Assembly: GCF_002135295.1 (NCBI RefSeq)
Contig: NZ_NEGG01000006.1
Location: forward strand, 62,001 to 126,000
Direction of reading: 5' to 3'
From: Acinetobacter sp. ANC 5054
GTDB taxonomy: Bacteria > Pseudomonadota > Gammaproteobacteria > Pseudomonadales > Moraxellaceae
DNA length: 64,000 nt
A program made the translations under genes and the position numbers. Numbering within the stretch: position 1 is the first letter of the stretch; every line of letters begins with the position of its first letter. Below are positions 1 through 9,306 of the stretch, one piece after another. The notes beneath the pieces were generated by a model, which saw only the letters and a list, made by a program, of their open reading frames with translations, searched no databases and was not told the origin of the DNA.

Positions 1-500
1 TGTGAGCCAATTTCGACTAAACCGCTATTTGCCAATTGTCGTACTTGTTCATCCGATAATTTCGGCTCACGTGCTAATTCACCACTATTATGATGTGCTT
101 TTTTATAGGTCGACCAATCTCGATCATGGCGATCGACCACTACATAAATCGTCGCTTTCGCTTGATATTTTTCTAGTATAGGAAAAGCATTTTCTAAATT
201 ATCCAGATAACCATCATCAAAAGTAATTGCCACGGTTTTCTGTGGGTGATTTCCCCAGTTTTGTTGTAACTCTTGCATAGTCACGAAATGAAAACCATCT
301 GCTTTCATCCAAGCAATTTGTTTTTCAAATTCTGCTGGCGTTACTCTTAATTTGTTAAATTTCGCTCCATCTATATGTTCACGAACCATGTGATACATCA
401 AAATTCGTGGCTTTTTCCAGTCCACAGCAGGCTTCCACCATGCATATTTGTAGCTAAAAGCAATCAGCATAATCAACAGGAAAACGACAATATAAATCAC
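1..500 (-). CDS. Polysaccharide deacetylase family protein (3' end outside window)
   Basis: Predicted envelope carbohydrate deacetylase of the NodB-homology family; such genes occur in Acinetobacter LOS outer-core loci. The reading frame opens with a GTG at 500, preceded at good spacing by GAAGG, and starts with a hydrophobic anchor (about residues 2-16), so the enzyme is probably membrane-tethered and periplasmic. The NodB motif TFDDG is at residues 93-97, with the first metal-binding aspartates. The window ends at residue 166, before the SxxxH zinc motif can be read. It lies downstream of the phosphoethanolamine transferase on the same strand, which fits LOS modification. An ATG at 470 is an alternative start but would remove most of the anchor. 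Family call is firm; the sugar substrate is unknown. Confidence 0.85.
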   Translation of the reverse strand, partial: MIYIVVFLLIMLIAFSYKYAWWKPAVDWKKPRILMYHMVREHIDGAKFNKLRVTPAEFEKQIAWMKADGFHFVTMQELQQNWGNHPQKTVAITFDDGYLDNLENAFPILEKYQAKATIYVVVDRHDRDWSTYKKAHHNSGELAREPKLSDEQVRQLANSGLVEIGS

Positions 501-634
501 AGGGATAAGCCTTCAAAAGCACTTCCACTATGTTGCCACACGACCTGCCGCATTAAAAGTATCAGTCTAAAAATTACTGAATATGCATAATAAGCACGAT
601 ACCGTATTTAAAAGGCATTATCTGACAACTAAAA

Positions 635-2104
635 TTACTGTCCTTTTAATGAGTGATATGGGATGTAATCGTCCCAATCAAATACCATGACATTTTGATT
701 ATCTGGAATTTGATCCAAGTTTCGATTCTGATCTAACAGTGGGGTCTTAACACCCAACAATCCTGCAAAAATGTTCATATAGTCATAGGCACTGACAGTT
801 TTTGCATAGTCATTTTTAGCCTTTGCATCGCTCGTCAGTACAAAGAATGGCACTTGATAATTGTCTTTAAACTCGTTATCGACATGATACGAATCTTCAT
901 CGACCGTCATACCATGATCGGAGAAATAATTTATGCTAAAACTACGCTGATCTGCTTTTAAGTTTGTATAAATCTTCTCAACGAAACGATCTAACTTATT
1001 GATTGATGATAAATAACAGTTAATTCGCTCAGGCTTCGCTGCATACAAGCGTGGTGACTCAAATAAACGCTCGCATGCATCTGGATGCGACCCCATCATA
1101 TGAATAAAAATCACATTTTTTTGATTTGGATATTTTTTTAATTGAGTTTCTAGAATATCGACCATTTGATCATCGTCGATATTACTCGACATATAATTTC
1201 CGCTCTTTAAGAAAAACTGATGATCTGCATGAATGGCAATTTTTGAAATTGCAGTATCATTTTTACCCATAAAACCTTGGTTTGAAATCCACATGGTATT
1301 GTAACCGGCTTGTTTTGCTAGCGTTACAACATTCATCGCAATTTGTGGATCACGATTTTTATCCACCAAGGCTAAAGTCCGTGTCAAACTAGTAACAGTA
1401 TTTGGTGCAGTTGCAATATAGTGATCGACCACTTGCAATGGCATCTTGCTCAAAAATGGCGTGGTTTCTTCTTTTGCGCCATATAAGGACATGTGGTCAC
1501 GCTGTACACTTTCCCCAATAATAATAATTTGATTATCGTATTGTGGTTGTACACTTTGAATTTTCCAATCGACTCTTTGGGTATTATCTTCTAGTAGTTT
1601 GGCTTCTTCTTGCTTATATTTCACGGTTGCCAATGCCGTTTGGATCCAGAAAATACTTATGCCGTTGACGAGTAGAATTAACGCAAGAATGAGTTTTCTA
1701 TAATTTCCTTGCGTTGTGGTATCGAAAAAGAAGATGTAGAAAAAAGTCGCTAAAAAAAGTAATACGGCAAAAATAATGTATTGCGAATCGACAACCGATA
1801 AAAATTCAAAAGCTTCATTTGAGTTGCTTTGGAACATCGATGCAATAATACCCAAGGACATATGGCCTTGTAAAAACCCAGTACCACTCGAAATATAAGC
1901 ACATAAAAATAAAAATAGAATAAGAAAAACACTTTTAATCCATCTGCCTTTAAACTGTTTAATGGCAATGAGAAAAAAGGTGCTTGAGATGACCAATACG
2001 AAAAATAAAGGGGCATCTTTTAAAGCAGATAAATAATCCCAAAAACCTAAGCCAACACAAAATCCAATTGAAAGTAAAATAGGAAACAAATAGGTTTTTA
2101 GCAT
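635..2104 (-). CDS. EptA-like phosphoethanolamine transferase (sulfatase-fold)
   Basis: Predicted inner-membrane enzyme that transfers phosphoethanolamine to lipid A or core sugar. About five membrane helices fill the first 160 residues, followed by a periplasmic alkaline-phosphatase/sulfatase fold. Motifs: GES at residues 197-199 (metal ligand), the TTP motif near 214-216 holding the likely threonine nucleophile, an HMMGSHP segment, and a SDHG metal site near residue 395. The segment FQSNSNEA after the third helix is typical of the EptA N-terminal domain. At 489 aa it is somewhat shorter than usual EptA (about 540). It sits between an ELM1-family gene and a polysaccharide deacetylase next to ilvE, which points to LOS core modification rather than to a dedicated polymyxin-resistance operon (no pmrAB is visible). 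The acceptor sugar or lipid cannot be read from sequence. Confidence 0.85.
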   Translation of the reverse strand: MLKTYLFPILLSIGFCVGLGFWDYLSALKDAPLFFVLVISSTFFLIAIKQFKGRWIKSVFLILFLFLCAYISSGTGFLQGHMSLGIIASMFQSNSNEAFEFLSVVDSQYIIFAVLLFLATFFYIFFFDTTTQGNYRKLILALILLVNGISIFWIQTALATVKYKQEEAKLLEDNTQRVDWKIQSVQPQYDNQIIIIGESVQRDHMSLYGAKEETTPFLSKMPLQVVDHYIATAPNTVTSLTRTLALVDKNRDPQIAMNVVTLAKQAGYNTMWISNQGFMGKNDTAISKIAIHADHQFFLKSGNYMSSNIDDDQMVDILETQLKKYPNQKNVIFIHMMGSHPDACERLFESPRLYAAKPERINCYLSSINKLDRFVEKIYTNLKADQRSFSINYFSDHGMTVDEDSYHVDNEFKDNYQVPFFVLTSDAKAKNDYAKTVSAYDYMNIFAGLLGVKTPLLDQNRNLDQIPDNQNVMVFDWDDYIPYHSLKGQ

Positions 2105-2195
2105 TATCCCAACGACCCTTTAATATTATCTCGGCGCTTTTATATTCGGAATTCAAACACTGAGTAGAAATTTTTCGTCGGGTATTATCTATACT

Positions 2196-3089
2196 TTAGC
2201 CCTCTAACACAATGCTCTTGGCTACACGGTCAGCTTCTTTAAAAGTATCTGGTAGAGTTAACTCACTGATGATGTATTTAGATGACACTAAAGCTTGCTT
2301 TAAAATTAAATCGATTGAGCCTGTAATTCGATCTTGCTTGAGTCGATCAATTGCAATGACACCAACTTTACACCCCGCTGTTAATGCTTCATAAATCATT
2401 GATACGCTATCTTCAGTCACCCAAACCGCCTCGGCTTTTTGCATTTCTTCAAATATCCAGCCTTGCGGTGTTTGTTCAACTGGAAAAATTTGAATGTGTG
2501 AGGCAAAGGATTGTTGCTGCAAATTCGCTAAAAATTCAGCTGGCGTTCTGCGTGATGTTGTTAAAATAATCTCTGAGGCCACATTGTGCAGCGTAATTTG
2601 CTCAATCGCCTGCAACACTTTTGCATCATTCCATTGATGGCGTTTGGATGAACCGCCCAAAGCAATTAGGATTCGTCCTTGTTGATGACGTTGTTCATTC
2701 ACAATTGGGTTCAACGCACCTTGTGTAATCAGTATTTTTTTTGAAGCAACGATGCCATCATGTTCAGGGATTACAGCAAAATCAAATAACGCAAAAGGCA
2801 GACTAGGTTTCATTAGTATGACTGTTTTTGCCTGAGGATAAACCTGCCCCAATAACCAGACACGAAAATGAGTATGACTACCAACACCAAAAATATAAGT
2901 CGGTGTCTGCGCTATACTAGAGGTTTGATGGCGAAATAGTCCCGAAATCAAATGCAAGATAGGCAAATCATCAATTGAAATTTCTTGAAATGTCACAGCT
3001 TGCTGAGATTGGCGCTGCATGGCTTTATATAAACCTAAAGCCTGTGAGCGATGCCCTGCTTTACCATCACTGACATAAACAATGTGCAT
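2196..3089 (-). CDS. ELM1/GtrOC1-like family protein of the LOS outer-core locus
   Basis: 297-aa protein resembling the mitochondrial-fission ELM1 family, a GT-B-like fold common in bacterial LOS loci and probably a glycosyltransferase. Visible features: an N-terminal YVSDGKAGHRSQ segment, a central RILIALGGSSKRHQW glycine-rich loop, and a C-terminal VTEDSVSMIYEAL segment that looks like a nucleotide-sugar binding region. There is no signal peptide, so it is cytosolic or peripheral. The gene follows ilvE on the same strand, separated by a terminator-like hairpin, and is the first gene of the outer-core locus in this orientation. Glycosyltransferase activity is inferred from fold and context, not shown. 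Confidence 0.75.
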   Translation of the reverse strand: MHIVYVSDGKAGHRSQALGLYKAMQRQSQQAVTFQEISIDDLPILHLISGLFRHQTSSIAQTPTYIFGVGSHTHFRVWLLGQVYPQAKTVILMKPSLPFALFDFAVIPEHDGIVASKKILITQGALNPIVNEQRHQQGRILIALGGSSKRHQWNDAKVLQAIEQITLHNVASEIILTTSRRTPAEFLANLQQQSFASHIQIFPVEQTPQGWIFEEMQKAEAVWVTEDSVSMIYEALTAGCKVGVIAIDRLKQDRITGSIDLILKQALVSSKYIISELTLPDTFKEADRVAKSIVLEG

Positions 3090-3123
3090 GATTATTTTCC
3101 AAAAAATTCATTTCTAAAATGCA

Positions 3124-3157
3124 ATAAAAAAGGCGAAACCAAGTTTCGCCTTTTCAT
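3124..3157 (-). terminator. Rho-independent terminator after ilvE
   Basis: Inverted repeat AGGCGAAAC / GTTTCGCCT with a 3-nt loop, followed on the minus strand by a run of T residues. It lies 15 bp beyond the ilvE stop and separates the glnE-ilvE unit from the LOS genes. Confidence 0.8.
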
Positions 3158-3171
3158 CTTAACCGATCAGC

Positions 3172-4098
3172 TTATTTTACGTAAGTTAACCAGTGAGCAT
3201 ATTTAGGGTCTTTGCCTTGAACAGCATCGAAATATGCTTTTTGAATTTGAGTCGTAATTGGGCCACGTACACCTTCGCCAATTTGACGATCGTCATATTC
3301 ACGAATTGGTGTTACTTCAGCAGCAGTTCCTGTGAAGAATGCTTCATCTGCGATGTAGAATTCGTCACGTGTAATACGGCGTTCAACCACTTCAAAACCA
3401 AGGTCTTTAGCAATCGTAATGATGGTTTGACGCGTAATACCGTCAAGTGCACCACCTGCGATGTCAGGTGTATGAATCACACCATCACGTACTAAGAATA
3501 CGTTTTCGCCCGAACCTTGGCATACGTAACCTTGTGGATCAAGTAACATTGCTTCGTCATAACCCGCATGTGCTACTTCTTGATGTGCAAGAATAGACAA
3601 TGTGTAGTTACCAGATGCTTTTGCTTTACACATCGTCACGTTTGGATGATGGTGCGTAAATGATGAAGTTTTAACACGAATACCCTTCGCCATCGCTTCT
3701 TCACCGAGGTAAGCCCCCCAACTCCAAGCAGCAACAACAGCATGAATGGTGTTATCAGTTGCAGCGATACCTAATTTTTCTGAACCAATAAAAATAATTG
3801 GGCGCAAATAGCAAGAAGCCAATTTATTTTCACGAACCACATCAATTTGAGCTTGTTCTAATGCTGCATGATCAAATGGAACTTTCATTTGATAAATTTT
3901 TGCAGAATTTAATAAACGCTTAGTGTGTTCTTTTAAACGGAAAATAGCAGTTCCATTCGGAGTTTCATAAGCACGGACGCCTTCAAACACACCCATGCTG
4001 TAATGCAATGTATGTGTTAATACGTGAGTTTTCGCTTCACGCCAGTCAACCAATTGTCCATCTTGCCAAATAAAACCATCACGATCAGCCAAGTTCAT
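3172..4098 (-). CDS. ilvE: Branched-chain amino acid aminotransferase
   Basis: PLP-dependent class IV aminotransferase that makes valine, leucine and isoleucine from their 2-oxo acids with glutamate. The catalytic lysine lies in the CKAKASGNY motif, and the fold-type IV signature around GSGENVFLV follows. The family-typical N-terminus NLADRDGFIW is present, giving 308 aa. The ATG at 4098 is chosen because GGAG lies 8 nt upstream; a GTG three codons earlier overlaps that site. The gene follows glnE by 18 bp on the same strand, so the two are probably co-transcribed. In Acinetobacter this gene marks one border of the outer-core LOS locus. Confidence 0.96.
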   Translation of the reverse strand: MNLADRDGFIWQDGQLVDWREAKTHVLTHTLHYSMGVFEGVRAYETPNGTAIFRLKEHTKRLLNSAKIYQMKVPFDHAALEQAQIDVVRENKLASCYLRPIIFIGSEKLGIAATDNTIHAVVAAWSWGAYLGEEAMAKGIRVKTSSFTHHHPNVTMCKAKASGNYTLSILAHQEVAHAGYDEAMLLDPQGYVCQGSGENVFLVRDGVIHTPDIAGGALDGITRQTIITIAKDLGFEVVERRITRDEFYIADEAFFTGTAAEVTPIREYDDRQIGEGVRGPITTQIQKAYFDAVQGKDPKYAHWLTYVK

Positions 4099-4116
4099 GG
4101 CACACACTCCAAATTT

Positions 4117-6876
4117 TTATACACAGTCATTCTTATCCAGCGCAGAAATTGCAGCTGGATCAATTAATCTTTGCCATAGCTTGCAAACGACCACTCGGGT
4201 ATCGCGCCAATCGTCAGCTGAAACTTGCATGGATTGATTCGCAAGTGCTAAACGGTGGCTCTCGGCTCGTTCACGGAGATAAGCTTGAATCAATGCTGTC
4301 GCATCGGCGCTGGATAAGCAATCCGTTCTTGCGGCATCCTCAAGGATTCGTACGTTGTCAGAGTAATGGGCGAGATCGGGATTCGACCCACTCCATGCTA
4401 ATACTGCATACTGTGCCATAAATTCGATGTCAACGATACCACCTGCATCTTGTTTTAAATGAAAAATTCCATCTTTTTGCTGCTCTTTAGAAGAACCCAG
4501 ATGGTCTTTCATTTTTTGGCGCATTTTCAGTACTTCTGCACGTACATTGTTCTCATCACGCGGTTGCGTCAAAATATTACAGCGTAAATTTTCAATTTCA
4601 ACGCGCAAACTATGTTCACCTGCAATCGTTCTTGCACGAACCAATGCTTGATGTTCCCAGACCCAAGCATTTTTTTGTTGATATTGTTCAAAGGCCTTTA
4701 AACTTGTCACTAATAATCCCGCCTCGCCTGAAGGACGTAATCGCGTATCGACTTCATACACACGACCATCCAAACTTTGAGTGGTCATCAAAGACATGAA
4801 TTTTTGTGCTACACGCATTGCAAATTCAAAGCCACTGATTTGCTTTTGCCCATCGGTATCGGCTTGCTCATCTATATAGTGAATGAACACAAGGTCTAAG
4901 TCCGAACCATAGCCCAGCTCAATTCCACCGACTTTGCCATAACCAATCACTGCAAAAGCTGTATGATCAATCGAACATCTCTCACCGTCAGCATCGACAG
5001 GGAAGCCATGCTTTTTGGCAACAATCTGGTAAGCCAAATGCAATGCAGCATTTACCGACACCTCTGCAATATCGGTCAAAGCATCTGAAACTTTCATCAA
5101 TGGACTTTCTGCTAAGACATCACTGGCCGCAACAGCTAAAACATTGGATTTCTTAAATAAACGAAGAACTCGCATTTGATCCTCAACTTGATCAATTTCA
5201 ATGCGAAGCAATTGCTGACGGAGTGAATCTTCCAAATCCTTACGTTTTGGCAACTCGAAATCCATAGAAAGGAATTCATCCAGCAATACCGGATAATGGG
5301 TTAATTCTTCACAAATCCATGGGCTCACGGTGGCCATTTTGACTAAACGCTGTAAGGCCCCTTTGCTTTCAATCAACATCACCAAATACACGGTACGACG
5401 CATCACTGATTCCACCAAAGGCATCAGGCGCAGTAGTGCGACTTGAGGTTTATCCGACTGTAAAATGGCTTCGATCAAATGTGGCCAAAAGGTTTTTAAG
5501 CGCTGTACCGCTTTTGCAGGCAATTTCTTTAAGGCATGACCGTACCAAAATTCGTGAATCAGATTTTTTGCGTCATCATCCAGTACATCAGCCAACTGCG
5601 TTTCAAGTTGGCTAAAACTTTCAGTCAAAGGATCAGGTTCTTTTTCTTTAATCAGGTGCTCAAATTGATAAATCACTTTGGCACGTTTTTGATTCAGCAC
5701 ATCAAGGAACTCGTTCCATGTAGCAAAACCTAAAGTATCAATGATGCGTTGACGCGGCTCATCTTCATGCGGTAAAGACTGGGTTTGTTGATCATTCAAC
5801 GCTTGAATTGCATGTTCAATCCGACGCAAGAATAAGTATGCATCTTCCAACTCTGCCACTGCGGTTTTTTCCAGTAAGCCGACTTCACCCAAATGATGCA
5901 GACTGACCAAACATTGGCGGTCTTGTAGCTCAAGTTTGGAGCCGCCATAAATCAGCTGAAAGACTTGGACAATAAACTCAACTTCGCGTATCCCCCCCGC
6001 ACCTAATTTAATATCATCTTCAATGTTGCGACGCAGGACTTCACGTTCAATCATCGCTTTCATTTCGCGCATGGCTTCAAAAGCGGTGTAATCCACGTAC
6101 TTACGGAATACGAAAGGACGCGTCATATCGAGTAGATCATCACCCTCTTTACCACCCGTCACAATACGCGCTTTAATCCATGCATAGCGCTCCCATTCTC
6201 GACCATGCTGGCTTAAATATTTTTCTAATGCCGCATGACTAATCGCTAGCGCTGAGCCATCCCCCCAAGGGCGCAAACGCATATCCACACGGAAAACAAA
6301 ACCATCAGCGGTAATGTGATCGAGCAAATAAATCAGTTTTTGTCCCCATAAAATACAGAACTGCTGTACATCAATGCACTTACGACCGTTGGTTTCGCCT
6401 TGCTCATCAAAAGCAAAAATCAGATCAATATCACTCGATAAATTCAGCTCTTGTGCACCTAATTTACCCATGGCAACCACAATCAGGTCTTGAACTTGAC
6501 CTTTATAACCAACAGGTTCGCCATGCTTTGCCACCAACGGGGTTAGAGCAAATGCTTTTGCCGCGCAAATCGACGCATCCGCAAAGTCCGAGAGTTCTCG
6601 TGTTAAGGTGACCACATCGGTGAGTTGATTAGCATCTTGCCAAATCCAACGAAACATCAGACGTGCACGAAGTATGCGTAACGCACGCATCCAGGCATTT
6701 TCATCTGTTATTTGATCGAGCGTTTGAGAAATAAAGTTTTGGATTTGAGCGGTAGAGAGCGAGCTTTGAAACTGATCAATTGAATAATCTTGATCTAAAC
6801 TGGTCTGGTGAATGCCCAGTACTTGTTCTGCATATTGACTGGCACGTAACGTTTTCTGCAATTGCTGCGCATTCAT
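4117..6876 (-). CDS. glnE: Bifunctional glutamine synthetase adenylyltransferase/adenylyl-removing enzyme
   Basis: Cytosolic regulator that adds AMP to, or removes it from, glutamine synthetase under control of PII. The 919-aa length is close to that of other GlnE proteins. Two nucleotidyltransferase domains are visible: the N-terminal one with SSDIDLIFAFDE near residue 150 (deadenylylase half) and the C-terminal one with GYGSDLDLVFIHY near residue 650 (adenylylase half). Each is followed by arginine-rich RLRPWGDG / RLRPSGEAG and GGIREVEF / GGIVDIEF segments. The start ATG at 6876 is preceded by GGGAA. It is the first gene of a probable glnE-ilvE unit. A predicted amt gene lies elsewhere in the window, but no glnK is seen beside it inside the window. 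Confidence 0.97.
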   Translation of the reverse strand: MNAQQLQKTLRASQYAEQVLGIHQTSLDQDYSIDQFQSSLSTAQIQNFISQTLDQITDENAWMRALRILRARLMFRWIWQDANQLTDVVTLTRELSDFADASICAAKAFALTPLVAKHGEPVGYKGQVQDLIVVAMGKLGAQELNLSSDIDLIFAFDEQGETNGRKCIDVQQFCILWGQKLIYLLDHITADGFVFRVDMRLRPWGDGSALAISHAALEKYLSQHGREWERYAWIKARIVTGGKEGDDLLDMTRPFVFRKYVDYTAFEAMREMKAMIEREVLRRNIEDDIKLGAGGIREVEFIVQVFQLIYGGSKLELQDRQCLVSLHHLGEVGLLEKTAVAELEDAYLFLRRIEHAIQALNDQQTQSLPHEDEPRQRIIDTLGFATWNEFLDVLNQKRAKVIYQFEHLIKEKEPDPLTESFSQLETQLADVLDDDAKNLIHEFWYGHALKKLPAKAVQRLKTFWPHLIEAILQSDKPQVALLRLMPLVESVMRRTVYLVMLIESKGALQRLVKMATVSPWICEELTHYPVLLDEFLSMDFELPKRKDLEDSLRQQLLRIEIDQVEDQMRVLRLFKKSNVLAVAASDVLAESPLMKVSDALTDIAEVSVNAALHLAYQIVAKKHGFPVDADGERCSIDHTAFAVIGYGKVGGIELGYGSDLDLVFIHYIDEQADTDGQKQISGFEFAMRVAQKFMSLMTTQSLDGRVYEVDTRLRPSGEAGLLVTSLKAFEQYQQKNAWVWEHQALVRARTIAGEHSLRVEIENLRCNILTQPRDENNVRAEVLKMRQKMKDHLGSSKEQQKDGIFHLKQDAGGIVDIEFMAQYAVLAWSGSNPDLAHYSDNVRILEDAARTDCLSSADATALIQAYLRERAESHRLALANQSMQVSADDWRDTRVVVCKLWQRLIDPAAISALDKNDCV

Positions 6877-6972
6877 TTCCCAAACCCTGCATAATTTTTT
6901 CTAGTTATAACAGCTGCACAGGCTGAGGGAAAAGGTTTTTTAGCCTTCGGAAGGCGAATTTTCAACTAAAGG

Positions 6973-8244
6973 CTAACCTAAAGTAATGTCCTTTTTAATC
7001 TCTGTACTTAAGGCTTGGTGTCCACTGGTCGCAATCGGTAAGCGTACTTTAAAAATTGTCCCTTCACCTTCTTTAGAATTGACCTCAATTTCACCAAAAT
7101 TTAAGTCAACAAAGCGTTTACATAAGACCAGACCAAGTCCAGTTCCATGTTCACCCGCTGTCCCTTTAATACTCACCGTCATTTTTTGCTGAAATAGCTC
7201 ATTAATTTGAGCTTGTGACATCCCCAAACCAGTGTCTTGAATGGCAAATTGCACCTGATCTCCCTGCGCTTCTGCAACTATCGAGACTACCCCGCGTCCA
7301 TCGGTATGAGTGAATTTCAACGCATTTGAAACCAAGTTCTGCATTACTGAGGTGATCATATTAATGTCAGCATTTACTTTGGTGCCGACAGGAATGGTAT
7401 TGATTAATTGAATATTTTTCTTCACTGCTAAGCTATTTAAGACATCGCAGACAATTTTTGCAGATTGATGTAAGTCAAAATTGATCGGGTGATAGACGAA
7501 TCGCCCACCTTCTGCCATCGCCCAATTTAATAGACTTTCCAATAAGTTATAAGTCGATTGCGTGGTGTCGTATAAATAGTCCGCAATATTTTGCACATTG
7601 GATTCATCCAAAGTTTCGCGCTCTTGTGCAAGCACTTCGGAAAAACCCAATAGTCCGTGAAACGGTGCTCGTAAATCGTGAGCAATAATTTGGAAGAACT
7701 TGGTTTTACTAAAATTAAGTGCAGATTGCTGTTCATATGCTTCTTTTAATTCTGCATTTTCCACCCGAAGCTGAATAATATTGACCAAGCTTTGGACAAA
7801 CTCTTCAACGATCTTGAGTTGCTTCTCGACGAAGTCCAGCACTTGATCATCAAACAATAGAACTTTACCAATGCTTTCTTGATCATATTTTAAATCAAAA
7901 GCAACCAAACGTTCATGCCCAACACCCAGCTGATGTATGTAATCACTAAATTCTTGATAATTATTCGAGTATTTATCTACACGCGTTTGATTTTGAAAAA
8001 ATTGATCTAGTTTTTGCTCATCGGCTTTGGCAAGAAAAGCTTTGACTTCATGATCAGAGGCATACCAAATATAAGGTTCACCTTTAAATGTCAACAATGC
8101 ACTATCGGTCTGTAATATGCCTCGTGCAAACTTTAAAAAGTCCTCAATGCGGTTATCATCAGTATAGACCCCCATCAATAAAGACAGGCGACAGGAAGCC
8201 AAAAGTTCAGTCTGTGTTCCAATTTCTAGTAATTGTAAAACCAT
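6973..8244 (-). CDS. Orphan sensor histidine kinase with N-terminal GAF-like region
   Basis: 423-aa soluble histidine kinase. About residues 10-160 resemble a GAF-type sensory domain and no membrane segment is seen. A short coiled coil leads to the HisKA motif FQIIAHDLRAPFHGLLGFSE near residue 195. An HATPase domain follows, with N-box NLVSNALKF, G1 DTGLGMS and G2 GTGLGL. The ATG at 8244 has GGGAG 7 nt upstream; a TTG 10 codons earlier is the only alternative. No receiver domain or response regulator gene is adjacent, so the partner is encoded elsewhere. The signal is unknown. Bordered by glnE downstream and a long gene-free stretch upstream. Confidence 0.88.
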   Translation of the reverse strand: MVLQLLEIGTQTELLASCRLSLLMGVYTDDNRIEDFLKFARGILQTDSALLTFKGEPYIWYASDHEVKAFLAKADEQKLDQFFQNQTRVDKYSNNYQEFSDYIHQLGVGHERLVAFDLKYDQESIGKVLLFDDQVLDFVEKQLKIVEEFVQSLVNIIQLRVENAELKEAYEQQSALNFSKTKFFQIIAHDLRAPFHGLLGFSEVLAQERETLDESNVQNIADYLYDTTQSTYNLLESLLNWAMAEGGRFVYHPINFDLHQSAKIVCDVLNSLAVKKNIQLINTIPVGTKVNADINMITSVMQNLVSNALKFTHTDGRGVVSIVAEAQGDQVQFAIQDTGLGMSQAQINELFQQKMTVSIKGTAGEHGTGLGLVLCKRFVDLNFGEIEVNSKEGEGTIFKVRLPIATSGHQALSTEIKKDITLG

Positions 8245-9306
8245 TCCTTTGCTCCCGTTGGGGTCTGTACTCAATTTTTTAAACCAACCGATCTATTGAT
8301 AGATTAATAGCAAATTCAGTTTAACAGCTCAATAACAAATGCTAACAAAAAGACCAATATCATTTACGTAGAAAAAACAATTATTTTAGTTTACCAATTG
8401 GTATATTTTATTAGTAGAAAAATATTATTAAAAAAAACAAAAAAAATTATAATTTTAAAAATAAACATATACTTAACTTAAATTTTACATTTAATTTCGT
8501 AAAATATTTAATACCAAACAATCAAATGAAGAAAAACCACCACTTTCAATAAGAAATATTCCTTTACATAACAAATAAAGATCTAAAGGCTAAAACTCAG
8601 ACCTTTTTCACATCCTTGGTTTAAAACAATGAACTCATTCGCCATATCTTCATTTTATATGACTATTTCTGGGTATTCCTTCATGACTATTAGACTAATT
8701 TCCTGAATATCTTAAAAAAGCACGCTTCGTTTAAAAAGCAATTTATTAACCGGACCTAACAAATAGTTTACTAATCACGCATTTTTTGATTTAGGTCTAA
8801 GGTTTTATCATTGGCAATATGCTCGTCATATGGCTTATGGCCTTTTGTTATAAGACTGTCATTTATAGATCAATCATTTCAAAAGCAGCGTTTTATGGGT
8901 ATTTGACGACAACGGATGATTTTCAATCAAACAAAGCAGCTCTACAGCTAAAATCTTAGTCTTTGTATTTGACCTCCTCTATTGATTGCTTTACAACTTG
9001 AGTCCGACCTTATATGAAAGATATGAGTACAAAGAACAAAAACGCATAATTTAAATTGTTCAATAGCTTTGAGCTATGAATCAATACCCGCTAAGCTGTA
9101 AATTTTCTAGGTTGAAGCCGAAAATGGCTGTTTAACCTCACTTCTTTTGTATCATTTTTCTACGAAATGACCACATCACAGGATCTTGCGTTGACTGAAA
9201 AGCAAGGAACCCCGATACTTTCATAGTTTTATTTAAGCAAATCGGTTCATAGAGGCGAGCCACAAGCTCGGACCTCAAAGACACAATCTAAAGCAAGGGG
9301 CTATAT
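8245..9306. other. Gene-free stretch of about 1 kb upstream of icd
   Basis: No open reading frame with a credible start and ribosome site is visible on either strand. The part from 8330 to 8560 is very AT-rich with many A and T runs. It must hold the minus-strand promoter of the histidine kinase and the plus-strand promoter of icd. The length is unusual for this otherwise compact core region. No tRNA-like or repeat structure was recognised. Confidence 0.6.
9191..9219 (+). promoter_or_regulatory. Candidate sigma70 promoter of icd
   Basis: TTGACT at 9191-9196 and GATACT at 9214-9219 with a 17-bp spacer. This gives a leader of about 80 nt before the icd ATG. The -35 box matches 5 of 6 consensus bases and the -10 box 4 of 6. 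No experimental support. Confidence 0.4.

Noticed and set aside
3193-3495. Plus-strand open frame inside ilvE
   Set aside because: It is the antisense shadow of a clear gene with strong family motifs on the minus strand and has no ribosome site of note.
6936-6960. Stem GCCTTCGGAAGGC after the histidine kinase as a terminator
   Set aside because: On the minus strand it is followed by A residues, not T; no clear U tract, so it is not reported as a terminator.
8752-8798. Inverted repeat GACCTAA / TTAGGTC upstream of icd
   Set aside because: The arms are only 7 bp and about 30 bp apart, so chance is likely in this AT-rich stretch.
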